A stretch of 64,000 nucleotides of DNA, from positions 5,456,001-5,520,000 of the forward strand of contig OY776216.1 of assembly GCA_963675435.1 (NCBI GenBank), read 5' to 3'. This document shows, one piece after another, positions 56,372 through 64,000 of this stretch; the first letter of the stretch is position 1; each line of letters begins with the position of its first letter. A program made the translations under genes and the position numbers. Below the pieces are notes generated by a model that ran no database searches, was not told the DNA's origin, and saw nothing but the letters and a program-made list of their open reading frames with translations. The stretch comes from Saccharicrinis sp963675435. Lineage in GTDB: Bacteria > Bacteroidota > Bacteroidia > Bacteroidales > Marinilabiliaceae.

Positions 56372-56851
56372 ATGAAAAAAATAGTCAATCCTTTTGTCGA
56401 AAGCAAAAAACATGATTATAAATGCTTTGGATGTTCTCCTATAAATGAAGCAGGATTAAAACTTGAGTTTTGGGATGCCGACGATGAAATTATCTGCAAA
56501 TGGGTACCTCACAAACACATGGAAGGATATACTAAAATATTACATGGCGGTATCCAGGCTTTAATATTAGATGAAATTGCCAGCTGGACCGTTTATACAA
56601 AATGTGAAACAGCAGGAGTAACTGCCAACATTGATGTAAAATACAAACATCCTTTAGCCATAACAGATCAGGAAATAGTTATTAGAGCAAAAATTGAAAC
56701 GGTCAACAAAAGGCTGGCTACAATTACTGCCTCCATTGAAAACCACGAAGGGATAGTTTGTGCTACAGGAAAAGTCACTTACTTTATTTTTCCAAAGGAA
56801 ATAGCCAAGCAAAAATATAATTATCCAGGCATAGAAGCCTTTTACGAATAA
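56372..56851 (+). CDS. PaaI-type hotdog-fold thioesterase
   Basis: 159 aa. KCFGCSPINEAGLKLEFW opens the domain, and LHGGIQALILDEIASW is the hotdog HGG motif with the catalytic Asp/Glu region. VDVKYKHPLAI-type strands follow. Such proteins hydrolyse acyl-CoA esters, but the substrate is not predictable. The ClC channel gene starts 36 bp after it, so the two may be cotranscribed. Confidence 0.85.
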   Translation: MKKIVNPFVESKKHDYKCFGCSPINEAGLKLEFWDADDEIICKWVPHKHMEGYTKILHGGIQALILDEIASWTVYTKCETAGVTANIDVKYKHPLAITDQEIVIRAKIETVNKRLATITASIENHEGIVCATGKVTYFIFPKEIAKQKYNYPGIEAFYE

Positions 56852-56887
56852 AATTACAATTTAAGTATCCAACAACAGGATTAAAAA

Positions 56888-58171
56888 ATGAGCTTAAAAA
56901 AGAGACTAAAGCAGAACATTCCAGAAGGCTTCGTTCCTTCATTAATTTATTTGGGCAAATGGATTTTACTTTGTGCCATAGTTGGCCTACTTGCAGGTTC
57001 GGCATCTGCAATATTTCTAATTTTACTTGAATGGGCCACAAATTTGAGAGAAGATAATTTATGGATTATCGCTTTTCTTCCCATAGGTGGATTAATTATT
57101 GGTTTAACCTATCATTATTTTGGTAAAAGTGTAGTGAAAGGTAACAACCAAATTCTCGAAGAATTCCATAGTCCTAAAAGGATTATACCTCTTAAAATGG
57201 CACCACTTGTGCTGCTTAGTACAGTAGTAACCCACTTATTTGGTGGATCCGCCGGACGAGAGGGAACTGCCATACAAATGGGTGGAGCTATTGCCGATCA
57301 GTTCACAAAAATTTTTAAGTTAAATCCAACAGACAGAAAAATTTTACTGGTTACAGGAGTAAGCGCCGGTTTTGCTTCCATTTTTGGAACCCCCTTGGCT
57401 GGAGCCATATTTGCACTAGAAGTTTTTGTAGTGGGTAGAATGCGTTACGATGCCATCATACCTAGTTTTTTAGCAGCCATTTTTGCCAACGAAGCGGCTC
57501 AACTTTGGCCAATTCACCACACGCATTATTTAATTCCAACCGTACCTGATTTATGGGCACCCGAACTACTATGGGCAGTACTGGCAGGGATATTTTTTGG
57601 GATAGGAGGAATGTTGTTTTCAAATGCTACCCATTTTTGGGGCAACTTCTTTAAAAAATCAATTAAATACCCACCTTTACGTCCGGTTATAGGAGGTGTT
57701 GTAATTGCTGCTACAATCTGGATTATTGGTACTACCCGATGGATTGGCTTAGGAGTTCCTGTTATTGTCGAATCGTTTGAACAACAGTTACCTTTTAGTG
57801 ATTTTATCCTTAAAATACTTTTTACATCCTTTACTCTGGGTGCTGGATTTAAAGGTGGAGAAGTAACTCCCTTATTTTTTACTGGGGCCACTTTAGGTAG
57901 TGCATTATCATTATTTATCCCACTTCCCGTTGCGCTATTGGCAGGGATGGGGTTCGTGGCTGTTTTTGCAGGAGCTACAAATACACCTATAGCATGTACT
58001 TTAATGGGGATTGAACTCTTCGGTGCTGATTCTGGAGTATTTATTGGAATTGCCTGTGCTACAGCTTATCTTTTTTCGGGCCATACCGGAATTTACGGAG
58101 AGCAAATTATTGGAAGCCCTAAAAACTTTTTATTTGGCTCACACAAAGGGAAGAAACTTAACCAATTATAA
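56888..58171 (+). CDS. ClC-family chloride channel/transporter
   Basis: 427 aa with about ten to twelve membrane segments. GSAGREGTAIQMGGAIAD contains the GxEGP-type motif (here GREGT) with the gating Glu. GTPLAGAIFALE and GFKGGEVTPLFFTGATLG follow, and the last helix carries the SGHTGIY Tyr. It moves chloride, or possibly fluoride, across the inner membrane. No C-terminal CBS domains are present. Confidence 0.92.
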   Translation: MSLKKRLKQNIPEGFVPSLIYLGKWILLCAIVGLLAGSASAIFLILLEWATNLREDNLWIIAFLPIGGLIIGLTYHYFGKSVVKGNNQILEEFHSPKRIIPLKMAPLVLLSTVVTHLFGGSAGREGTAIQMGGAIADQFTKIFKLNPTDRKILLVTGVSAGFASIFGTPLAGAIFALEVFVVGRMRYDAIIPSFLAAIFANEAAQLWPIHHTHYLIPTVPDLWAPELLWAVLAGIFFGIGGMLFSNATHFWGNFFKKSIKYPPLRPVIGGVVIAATIWIIGTTRWIGLGVPVIVESFEQQLPFSDFILKILFTSFTLGAGFKGGEVTPLFFTGATLGSALSLFIPLPVALLAGMGFVAVFAGATNTPIACTLMGIELFGADSGVFIGIACATAYLFSGHTGIYGEQIIGSPKNFLFGSHKGKKLNQL

Positions 58172-58176
58172 TAAAA

Positions 58177-58208
58177 AAGCAGTGATTTAAAATATTAAAT
58201 CACTGCTT
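58177..58208. terminator. Hairpin between convergent ClC and WM-repeat genes
   Basis: AAGCAGTGATTTAA pairs perfectly with TTAAATCACTGCTT around AATA. On the minus strand it is followed by a run of T, so it best terminates the WM-repeat gene. It may also act on the plus strand. Confidence 0.8.
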
Positions 58209-58249
58209 CAAAAATATATTTGTAACATATCTTTTTATTTTATTGATGA

Positions 58250-58768
58250 TTATCTAAGTGCAAATGTTGATATTTCATTTTCCAGAAAAGAGTCTACGTT
58301 TAACATCCAATCCTGAATAGCTAATTCGGTATATTCATCATATAGAAAACTATCCACATCTGTCATCCAAGGTTCAAATGCTAGTTCACCTTCATTTAGA
58401 GATAAAAAAGCATTCAAATCAACCATCCAAGCTTCCAATTGTAATTCGTCTTCCACAAACGATGTTACATCCAACATCCAATTTTCAATTTCCAATTCAG
58501 ATTCATTCCAATTTAAATCTTGCTCATCAAATTGCTCAACAAATGTTTCAGGACTTAACATCCAATTGTTAATTTCTAAACGATCTTCAACATTTTGCTG
58601 GGAGGTATAGTTTATAACAAAATCTAAATTTGTTGGGGTAAGCAATGTTGCAGTTTTAGATTCTAAAAACTCGTTATCAGAAGCATAAACAGTTACTGAA
58701 GATACTACTATTAATATTACAATTACAAAAATTGAACTGACGGTTTTAATTGTGACTAAATTTTTCAT
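58250..58768 (-). CDS. Secreted protein with five WM repeats
   Basis: 172 aa from the ATG at 58768. An upstream in-frame ATG at 58840 would add 24 residues encoded mostly by a TTA microsatellite, so it is unlikely. A signal peptide (VIVILIVVSSVTVYAS) is followed by five units of the form L-[EQ]-x-x-W-M-x(2,3)-x-x-F: EINNWMLSPETF, EIENWMLDVTSF, QLEAWMVDLNAF, AFEPWMTDVDSF and AIQDWMLNVDSF, spaced 28, 17, 20 and 20 residues. It is very acidic and has no enzyme motif. I recognise no named family. Confidence 0.78.
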   Translation of the reverse strand: MKNLVTIKTVSSIFVIVILIVVSSVTVYASDNEFLESKTATLLTPTNLDFVINYTSQQNVEDRLEINNWMLSPETFVEQFDEQDLNWNESELEIENWMLDVTSFVEDELQLEAWMVDLNAFLSLNEGELAFEPWMTDVDSFLYDEYTELAIQDWMLNVDSFLENEISTFALR

Positions 58769-58785
58769 CGAATTATATATTAAAG

Positions 58786-58805
58786 TTATTATTATTATTA
58801 TTATT
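58786..58805. repeat. Trinucleotide microsatellite (TTA) upstream of the WM-repeat gene
   Basis: About six and a half TTA units begin 18 bp upstream of the start codon at 58768. Length change here could alter expression of the gene without shifting its frame. Confidence 0.7.
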
Positions 58806-59120
58806 GATAGACGATGATTATATAACAAGCCCTGCGCCAAACTACATATAAACCTGATTTACTAACACTTAAATACAACAACTCAATATATCACTAACTA
58901 AAAATTGTACGGTTAAACTACAATCCATGTTCGAAGCCGAACACTTTAAAGACTTTGAAGTATTTTATTTTCCTCCTAATATTTATCTATATTTATCATT
59001 TCTTAAAAATCAACCGATTAACATGTAAAGAACATACAAATTTGATTACCTTAATTCTAACATTATTAGGTGATTATATTTATTTGAAAGTTTAAACTGA
59101 TAAATGAAAATAATTAACAC

Positions 59121-60245
59121 ATGAAATTTTTTATAAAATTATTACCTCTTCTAGCCGTTATTCTTTCCATAACTTCATGTACTAGAAAAATTACTGTCAA
59201 CAAAAAATTAGTTTTTATTGGCAACAATACCTCTGACTCATCCAAAGGAATTGCTTATGCTTTTTTTAATGAAAGTACCGGAGAATTGACGCAACCTACT
59301 TACACAGGCAAGCTTTCAAAGGCAAACTTTTTTCATCCGGATACTATTAACAATATGCTTCATTTTATTGGAGAAGTATATAATGATATCGATTCTTCTT
59401 TAATTCAAAGTATTGTGAATTATTCTGTAGATAAATCCTCAGGTCATATCACTCCTGTTTCAAATACCTTTGTTCATGGTATAGGCCCATGTTTTATTGA
59501 ATACAATCAGGATAATCAAAAAATACTTATCGCCAACTATGTGTCTGGAAATATCTGCTCATTTGATTACACTAACTCAAAACTTAGTTTAGAATATTCG
59601 CAACAACATTATGGTACTGGCCCTAACGAAAACAGACAGGAAAGACCGCATGCACATTCAATAAGAACAGCACCCAATAGCGATTTTGTTTATTCCTGCG
59701 ATTTAGGTGCAGATAAAATAATGGTATATAAATTTATTAATCAGAAACTTGAAAAGGTAGATTCTATCAGTTGTTTTCCCGGATCTGGTCCTCGACATAT
59801 TGATTTTTCACCAGATGAAAAAATTATGGCTGTTGTTAATGAATTAAATTGTACGGTTAGCACTTATAAAAAAGATTCTTTAAGTATTTATTCAAAAGAA
59901 ATTCAGACTATAGCAATGCTTCCAGACACTTTTGATGGCTTTGCTAAAGCAGCAGACATACATTTTTCTCCTGATGGACAATTTTTATATGCATCCAATA
60001 GAGGATTAAATAGCATTGTTGTTTATAAAGTAAACAATGGCAATCTTAAATTAATTGAAATTTTTACTGACAATATAAACTGGCCTCGAAATTTCACTGT
60101 TTCACCGAATGGAAAATACCTGTTAGTGGCCAATAGAGATTCGAATAATATTTCTGTTTTTAGAAGAAATAAGGAAACTGGAAAACTTACTTTCTTAAAC
60201 AACAATGCAAAAGTTGAAAGTCCAGTTTGTGTACGCTTCTTTTAA
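59121..60245 (+). CDS. Lactonase-family seven-bladed beta-propeller lipoprotein
   Basis: 374 aa. Lipobox SITSC, then propeller repeats such as KLVFIGNNTSDSSKGIAYAF, NRQERPHAHSIRTAPNSDFV, YSCDLGADKIMVYKF, GSGPRHIDFSPDEKIMAVVN and DIHFSPDGQFLYASNRG. These match the 6-phosphogluconolactonase-like (YbhE/PF10282) family. Being exported, it is unlikely to be the pentose-phosphate enzyme. Sugar-lactone hydrolysis in the periplasm is one possibility. Confidence 0.85.
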   Translation: MKFFIKLLPLLAVILSITSCTRKITVNKKLVFIGNNTSDSSKGIAYAFFNESTGELTQPTYTGKLSKANFFHPDTINNMLHFIGEVYNDIDSSLIQSIVNYSVDKSSGHITPVSNTFVHGIGPCFIEYNQDNQKILIANYVSGNICSFDYTNSKLSLEYSQQHYGTGPNENRQERPHAHSIRTAPNSDFVYSCDLGADKIMVYKFINQKLEKVDSISCFPGSGPRHIDFSPDEKIMAVVNELNCTVSTYKKDSLSIYSKEIQTIAMLPDTFDGFAKAADIHFSPDGQFLYASNRGLNSIVVYKVNNGNLKLIEIFTDNINWPRNFTVSPNGKYLLVANRDSNNISVFRRNKETGKLTFLNNNAKVESPVCVRFF

Positions 60246-60306
60246 TTTTCATTCTCAATTAGTACATCTAAATTATTATATCTTATAAAAACAGTCTCTC
60301 TTTTAC

Positions 60307-62481
60307 ATGAAGCTTTTTCTCAAATTCATTGGTTACTTTATTCTTGCATTTATCCTTATTATTATAGGAGTTATTATTTACTTCCAACTTGGAACAAAAA
60401 ACAATAACAAACCTATATCAATGGTTCCTTCTGATGCATTAATTACCTTAGAAACTGATAATTTATCGGAAACTATGATGGATATTACCCAAACTAATTA
60501 TTGGGAATCCATTATAGAAAGTAATATTTTAAAAGAATTTAAGGAGGCTTTGATTAAGTATGAACAAAGTATTGAAAATAATAAATGGCTGAAACCTGTA
60601 CTAAGAAAACAGTCCCTAACTTTTTCACTTCATCCATTGCATACAAAACAACTTGACTATTTGGTAATTACTGATATTAAAAAATTCGGCAAACTAGATC
60701 TAATTCCTAAATTGAGTAGTATTTTAAAAATACCTGCACACGAAAATACCATTGATTCAACCAAAGTGTTCTCCATATATATAAAGGAATATGATCTAAA
60801 TCTACATTTGGCTACTGTTAATAACTTAATGATATGCAGTTCCTCATATCAATTGTTGGAAAAAACACTAAGAAAAGAAGAAACATTAACTTCTCATGAA
60901 ACAGAAAAACGCAATGAAGTTAATCTTGCGTACTCATCTGATTTATTTAATATATATACCAACAATAATCTGATTCAGAAATATTTTGCTCAATATTCGT
61001 CTTCTTTACTTAAAGGATTGGCCTTCTCTGCTTTGGGTGCTGATTTTTCAGAAAAATCCTTTAGTCTTGAAGGTTATTCTAGCATTTATGATACAATAGC
61101 CTCACCATTTTTATCCATCAAAAACACCTCTGCCAGTAAACGAAATACAGAGGCTGTTATTCCATCTAATATTTCGTGGTACTTAAACTTTAACGTAACA
61201 GACTTTACCGGTTTTTACAATAATTTTTTTAATCAGTATGCCAAAATAAATCCCATTGGATACCAAACCTACTCTGTTGGACTTAGCCTTACCGAATCTT
61301 ATATGGGTATAGATATCAATAAAAATATTTTGTCATGGCTATCCGGAGAAATTGCAATATCCCAATTTAAACCACTCCCTAATACACATAAAGATGATTT
61401 TTTAGTAGTAGTGGCAACAAACAATTTGGACAATGCCAAATCAAATTTAATTGAATTATCTAAAAAAATTAAAAATCGAACTTCATTTAAATACAAACAG
61501 ATACTTTATAAAAATTACGAAATAAACTATCTAAATATCAAAGGATTCTTTAAGTTATTCATGGGTGGTTTTCTACTTGATAGATCTAAACCATATTATA
61601 CCATCATAAATGATTTTATCTTGTTTAGTAACTCCTCAGATTTGTTAGAACAGTGTATTGACAATTATTTAATAGGAAATACACTTAAACGCAATAAGGA
61701 CTTTCAGGTATTTATGAAAAACTTTAAACCTGAAAGTCAGATCACTTCATTTATAAACATGCCTCGTTTATATGATCGCTTATATTACTTTGGTTCCACA
61801 CAAGAACGAAAGAATATTGAAGACTATAGAAAAATAATCCAAAACATGGGATGGATTGGATTTCAACTATATCCTGAAAACGATCTACTTAAGACTAAAA
61901 TTCACACTCAATCTACTGAAAGTCCTGATGAAAATTATCAAATTGATTTAAATCTACATTCTGCAGAAGACCTTTTTATTGATGAGTTTGAACATCTTGA
62001 ATTCATAATTGATATGGGGAACGAATATAAAAATTACGATGGTGACCTTACTTATTATTTAACGCATCCAGAAAGAGTACAGGATAGCATCCTTGTGCAT
62101 GAAGGCAACCTGAATGAAGGCGTTTTAGATGGGATGTGGCGTAGTTTTTATTCCTCAGGAAATATTAAATCTGCCGTTAATTATGATGATGGCAAAGTAG
62201 AAGGAACAGCTGTTTTCTATTACGATAATCCCAAACACATCATAAGAGCTGAAGTTGATTTTGATGAGAATTTAATTAATGGAAATTACAAAGAATTTTA
62301 TTCCAATGGAAACATTAAAGCCTCTATTGAGTTTAAAGATGGAGAAAGATGGGGTGATTTATTCTATTATTACAGAAACACACAAATAAAAACTGAAGGT
62401 CAATTTAAAAAAGGAAAACAAACCGGGAAGTGGAAATATTACTCAAAATCCGGAGAACTTATAAATAAAGAAAATTGGTAA
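60307..62481 (+). CDS. Membrane-anchored protein with DUF3352-like region and C-terminal MORN/YwqK-type repeats
   Basis: 724 aa. One N-terminal membrane helix (FIGYFILAFILIIIGVIIYF) is followed by a long extracytoplasmic alpha/beta region (SMVPSDALITLETDNLSETM and later ISWYLNFNVTDFTGFYNNFF) that recalls DUF3352-like proteins. From about residue 580 there are repeats of the toxin-antitoxin YwqK/MORN-variant kind: EGNLNEGVLDGMWRSFYSSG, NGNYKEFYSNGNIKAS and GKQTGKWKYYSKSGEL. The function is unknown. A small Imm17-like gene follows after 3 bp. Confidence 0.75.
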   Translation: MKLFLKFIGYFILAFILIIIGVIIYFQLGTKNNNKPISMVPSDALITLETDNLSETMMDITQTNYWESIIESNILKEFKEALIKYEQSIENNKWLKPVLRKQSLTFSLHPLHTKQLDYLVITDIKKFGKLDLIPKLSSILKIPAHENTIDSTKVFSIYIKEYDLNLHLATVNNLMICSSSYQLLEKTLRKEETLTSHETEKRNEVNLAYSSDLFNIYTNNNLIQKYFAQYSSSLLKGLAFSALGADFSEKSFSLEGYSSIYDTIASPFLSIKNTSASKRNTEAVIPSNISWYLNFNVTDFTGFYNNFFNQYAKINPIGYQTYSVGLSLTESYMGIDINKNILSWLSGEIAISQFKPLPNTHKDDFLVVVATNNLDNAKSNLIELSKKIKNRTSFKYKQILYKNYEINYLNIKGFFKLFMGGFLLDRSKPYYTIINDFILFSNSSDLLEQCIDNYLIGNTLKRNKDFQVFMKNFKPESQITSFINMPRLYDRLYYFGSTQERKNIEDYRKIIQNMGWIGFQLYPENDLLKTKIHTQSTESPDENYQIDLNLHSAEDLFIDEFEHLEFIIDMGNEYKNYDGDLTYYLTHPERVQDSILVHEGNLNEGVLDGMWRSFYSSGNIKSAVNYDDGKVEGTAVFYYDNPKHIIRAEVDFDENLINGNYKEFYSNGNIKASIEFKDGERWGDLFYYYRNTQIKTEGQFKKGKQTGKWKYYSKSGELINKENW

Positions 62482-62484
62482 ATT

Positions 62485-62709
62485 ATGGATCAATCAAACT
62501 TTTTAAACTGGATATTACTCATTTTTGGAATGCTTATTTTTTCAGCAGCATTATTTAACTGGAAATATTTTTTTAGGTTAAGAAAAGCCCAAATGCTTAC
62601 CAAATTAATAGGATTATCTGCAACTCGTATTTTATACGGAATTCTTGGACTTTTATTTGCTTTAATAGGAGCTAATTACTTATTTCATTTAGGAATCTTT
62701 ACTTTCTGA
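62485..62709 (+). CDS. Small two-helix membrane protein, Imm17-like
   Basis: 74 aa with two membrane helices joined by FNWKYFFRLRKAQMLTK, then LSATRILYGILGLL. The arrangement N-W-x-(Y/F)-F-F ... R-(I)-x-Y-G-x-x-G resembles the immunity protein 17 family, members of which occur beside polymorphic toxins. It starts 3 bp after the previous gene, so the two are probably cotranscribed. Its 3' end overlaps the convergent YkgJ-type gene by 21 bp. Confidence 0.65.
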   Translation: MDQSNFLNWILLIFGMLIFSAALFNWKYFFRLRKAQMLTKLIGLSATRILYGILGLLFALIGANYLFHLGIFTF

Positions 62710-63414
62710 TTCTCCAAAATAATCCTCTACCATCCAATTATTAATAAATTGGTCATCTGAAAATAATCTAACTATAAATTCCTCTATAGTCAACTCCTCC
62801 ATTTTTCTCCCTTTTCCTTTCAAATATCCAACAAAACCTTCATTCATATATCTCCCTGCTTTTAAAACAAAATCATATAAAGCCGGAATAATGGATTCAT
62901 CTCCTGGAGAATCAAATTTTCTCTTACATGATTCTTTATCTGATGAAAGATAGATCCTACAAGCCATTGGACGTACTGAATAAATAGAGCAGCTTCCGTC
63001 TACTAGAAAAGGACAGGCAAACTTAATTTTTTGTTTTTGCTCCTCTTTTAATCCCTTTGTTAATTTAAATTTAGCTTGCGCATTTGATAATATTTTATTG
63101 CGTTGTTGATCATCAAACACTTGATGTATAAACTCAAAAATCAAAATAACCTCTTGCGTTGTCATATAAACGGGTTGATAACAACACCAGCTGCAACCAT
63201 TCTCACATTTTATAGGTTTACCTTCCTGATGAGTTCTTAATGCAAAAGATTGAGTCAGTTGACTAATAGCAGAATACTGAGTTTGCATACCTCTAAAAAG
63301 TGGAGTTAAAGTTTCAAAATCAATAACTTCTTTTGATGCTATTGTATATCCATCTTTATAGAAAGACAGATTCATTTCTTTATTCTTTTTATCTTCTTTA
63401 TCTTTATTACTCAT
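62689..63414 (-). CDS. YkgJ-family cysteine-cluster protein
   Basis: 241 aa. CENGCSWCC and CPFLVDGSCSIYSVRPMAC provide the Cys-cluster (zinc- or iron-binding) signature of the YkgJ/UPF0153 family, with a further Cys in DKESCKRKF. The biochemical role is not established. No methyltransferase or radical-SAM partner adjoins it. Confidence 0.88.
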   Translation of the reverse strand: MSNKDKEDKKNKEMNLSFYKDGYTIASKEVIDFETLTPLFRGMQTQYSAISQLTQSFALRTHQEGKPIKCENGCSWCCYQPVYMTTQEVILIFEFIHQVFDDQQRNKILSNAQAKFKLTKGLKEEQKQKIKFACPFLVDGSCSIYSVRPMACRIYLSSDKESCKRKFDSPGDESIIPALYDFVLKAGRYMNEGFVGYLKGKGRKMEELTIEEFIVRLFSDDQFINNWMVEDYFGESESKDS

Positions 63415-63646
63415 CTTAATAATATATTATTAAATGCGAAAATACTCCTTTTTAATAACATACAGTGCGATAATAAATTTATATACATAATATTGGCATT
63501 ATTATTAACCTATTTATCAATACAGATGCATCGCAATTAATACATGATATAATAAATTAAATCACCTCTGTTATAATCTAAATATGTATTGTTTATCATA
63601 AAATAAATATATATTTTTGAGCATATTATCTAATCCTCCTTTTTAA

Positions 63647-64000
63647 ATGCGATATCATTCATTTCTATCAAAAGAAGACGCTGCTTGGGGAGAGCAGGAA
63701 GTTATTCGATTTCGTTGGGTATTAATAGCAGCAATAATTGTATTGATTGGTTATATTTTCTTGGCTGGAAATACTCAAAGAGGACTAGTTTCACTTGGGC
63801 TGGCTGTTGTTTATATTTTTTATAACTCCATTATAAATATACTCTTAAGAAAATTTGACAATGCAAGTTGGATACGATATGTATCATCAACCATAGATGT
63901 AACTATACTTTCAGCACATATTTTTAATTATTCATATTTTTTTAAACCAATTGCAGTATCTACAGCACCTTCGCTATTTCTTTATGCAGTTTTAATCATG
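63647..64000 (+). CDS. Membrane protein, partial (runs off window)
   Basis: From the ATG at 63647 the frame is open for 118 codons to the edge. After a polar start (MRYHSFLSKEDAAWGEQEVI) come at least three hydrophobic segments (WVLIAAIIVLIGYIFLA, VSLGLAVVYIFYNSI, then APSLFLYAVLIM). Such N-termini occur in membrane-anchored signalling proteins of Bacteroidota (kinase, cyclase or SpoIIE-type), but no output domain lies within the window, so this is only a guess. Confidence 0.7.
   Translation, partial: MRYHSFLSKEDAAWGEQEVIRFRWVLIAAIIVLIGYIFLAGNTQRGLVSLGLAVVYIFYNSIINILLRKFDNASWIRYVSSTIDVTILSAHIFNYSYFFKPIAVSTAPSLFLYAVLIM

Noticed and set aside
1..64000. tRNA, rRNA, CRISPR array, replication origin or prophage
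   Set aside because: No cloverleaf-like, rRNA, repeat-spacer, DnaA-box-cluster or phage structural gene signal was recognised on either strand by eye. A tRNA scan would be the decisive check.

Overview
The window is low-GC DNA from a member of the Bacteroidota. Supporting signs are four SusC-type TonB-dependent receptors with three SusD partners, a Bacteroidota-style promoter (TTTG, 21-nt spacer, TATATTTG) and the near absence of Shine-Dalgarno sequences. The methylmalonyl-CoA decarboxylase operon, the B12 genes and the overall gene mix fit a propionate-forming, probably marine anaerobe or facultative anaerobe of the Marinilabiliales type. That placement is inference.

Layout. 1-9.4 kb: a maltose/maltodextrin locus. 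A susC truncated by the window edge is divergent from a lacI-type regulator, followed by an MFS sugar transporter, beta-phosphoglucomutase and a GH65 maltose phosphorylase, with LacI-type operators in both intergenic regions. 9.5-24.3 kb: housekeeping genes (polyprenyl sugar transferase, pcm, MBL hydrolase, lolA, ftsK, ctlX, M50 protease), a cobT remnant beside a MITE-like repeat, and a cobalamin-riboswitch operon (CWC protein, cobS, GxxExxY protein, cobC, cobU). 24.6-28.15 kb: a mobile-DNA patch with an IS630-type element, a second MITE-like copy, GC-rich 11-bp repeats and a complete IS4-family element with a 9-bp target duplication. 28.2-47.4 kb: three tandem SusC/SusD operons on the minus strand, two of them with extra surface lipoproteins and none with a hydrolase. 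48-52 kb: a sodium-pumping methylmalonyl-CoA decarboxylase operon with methylmalonyl-CoA epimerase. 52.6-64 kb: M3 peptidase, a third MITE-like copy, ferritin, thioesterase, ClC channel, a WM-repeat secreted protein, a lactonase-family propeller, a large membrane-anchored protein ending in MORN-like repeats followed by an Imm17-like gene, a YkgJ-type cysteine-cluster protein and a partial membrane protein.

How the genes fit together. The first locus would import maltose, phosphorolyse it and isomerise the product to glucose 6-phosphate. The decarboxylase operon and the B12-salvage operon are metabolically linked, because methylmalonyl-CoA mutase needs cobalamin.

Most unusual signal. Each of the three SusCD operons ends in a nearly identical 80-bp element. 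It consists of a hairpin whose loop carries AUUAAAGGUU and an intrinsic terminator. The loop is complementary to sequences in the operons' own long leaders: a 14-nt perfect match in one leader, and a 9-nt match just upstream of the susC start codon in all three. This looks like a 3'-UTR RNA that could act on susC translation. It is a hypothesis from sequence alone.
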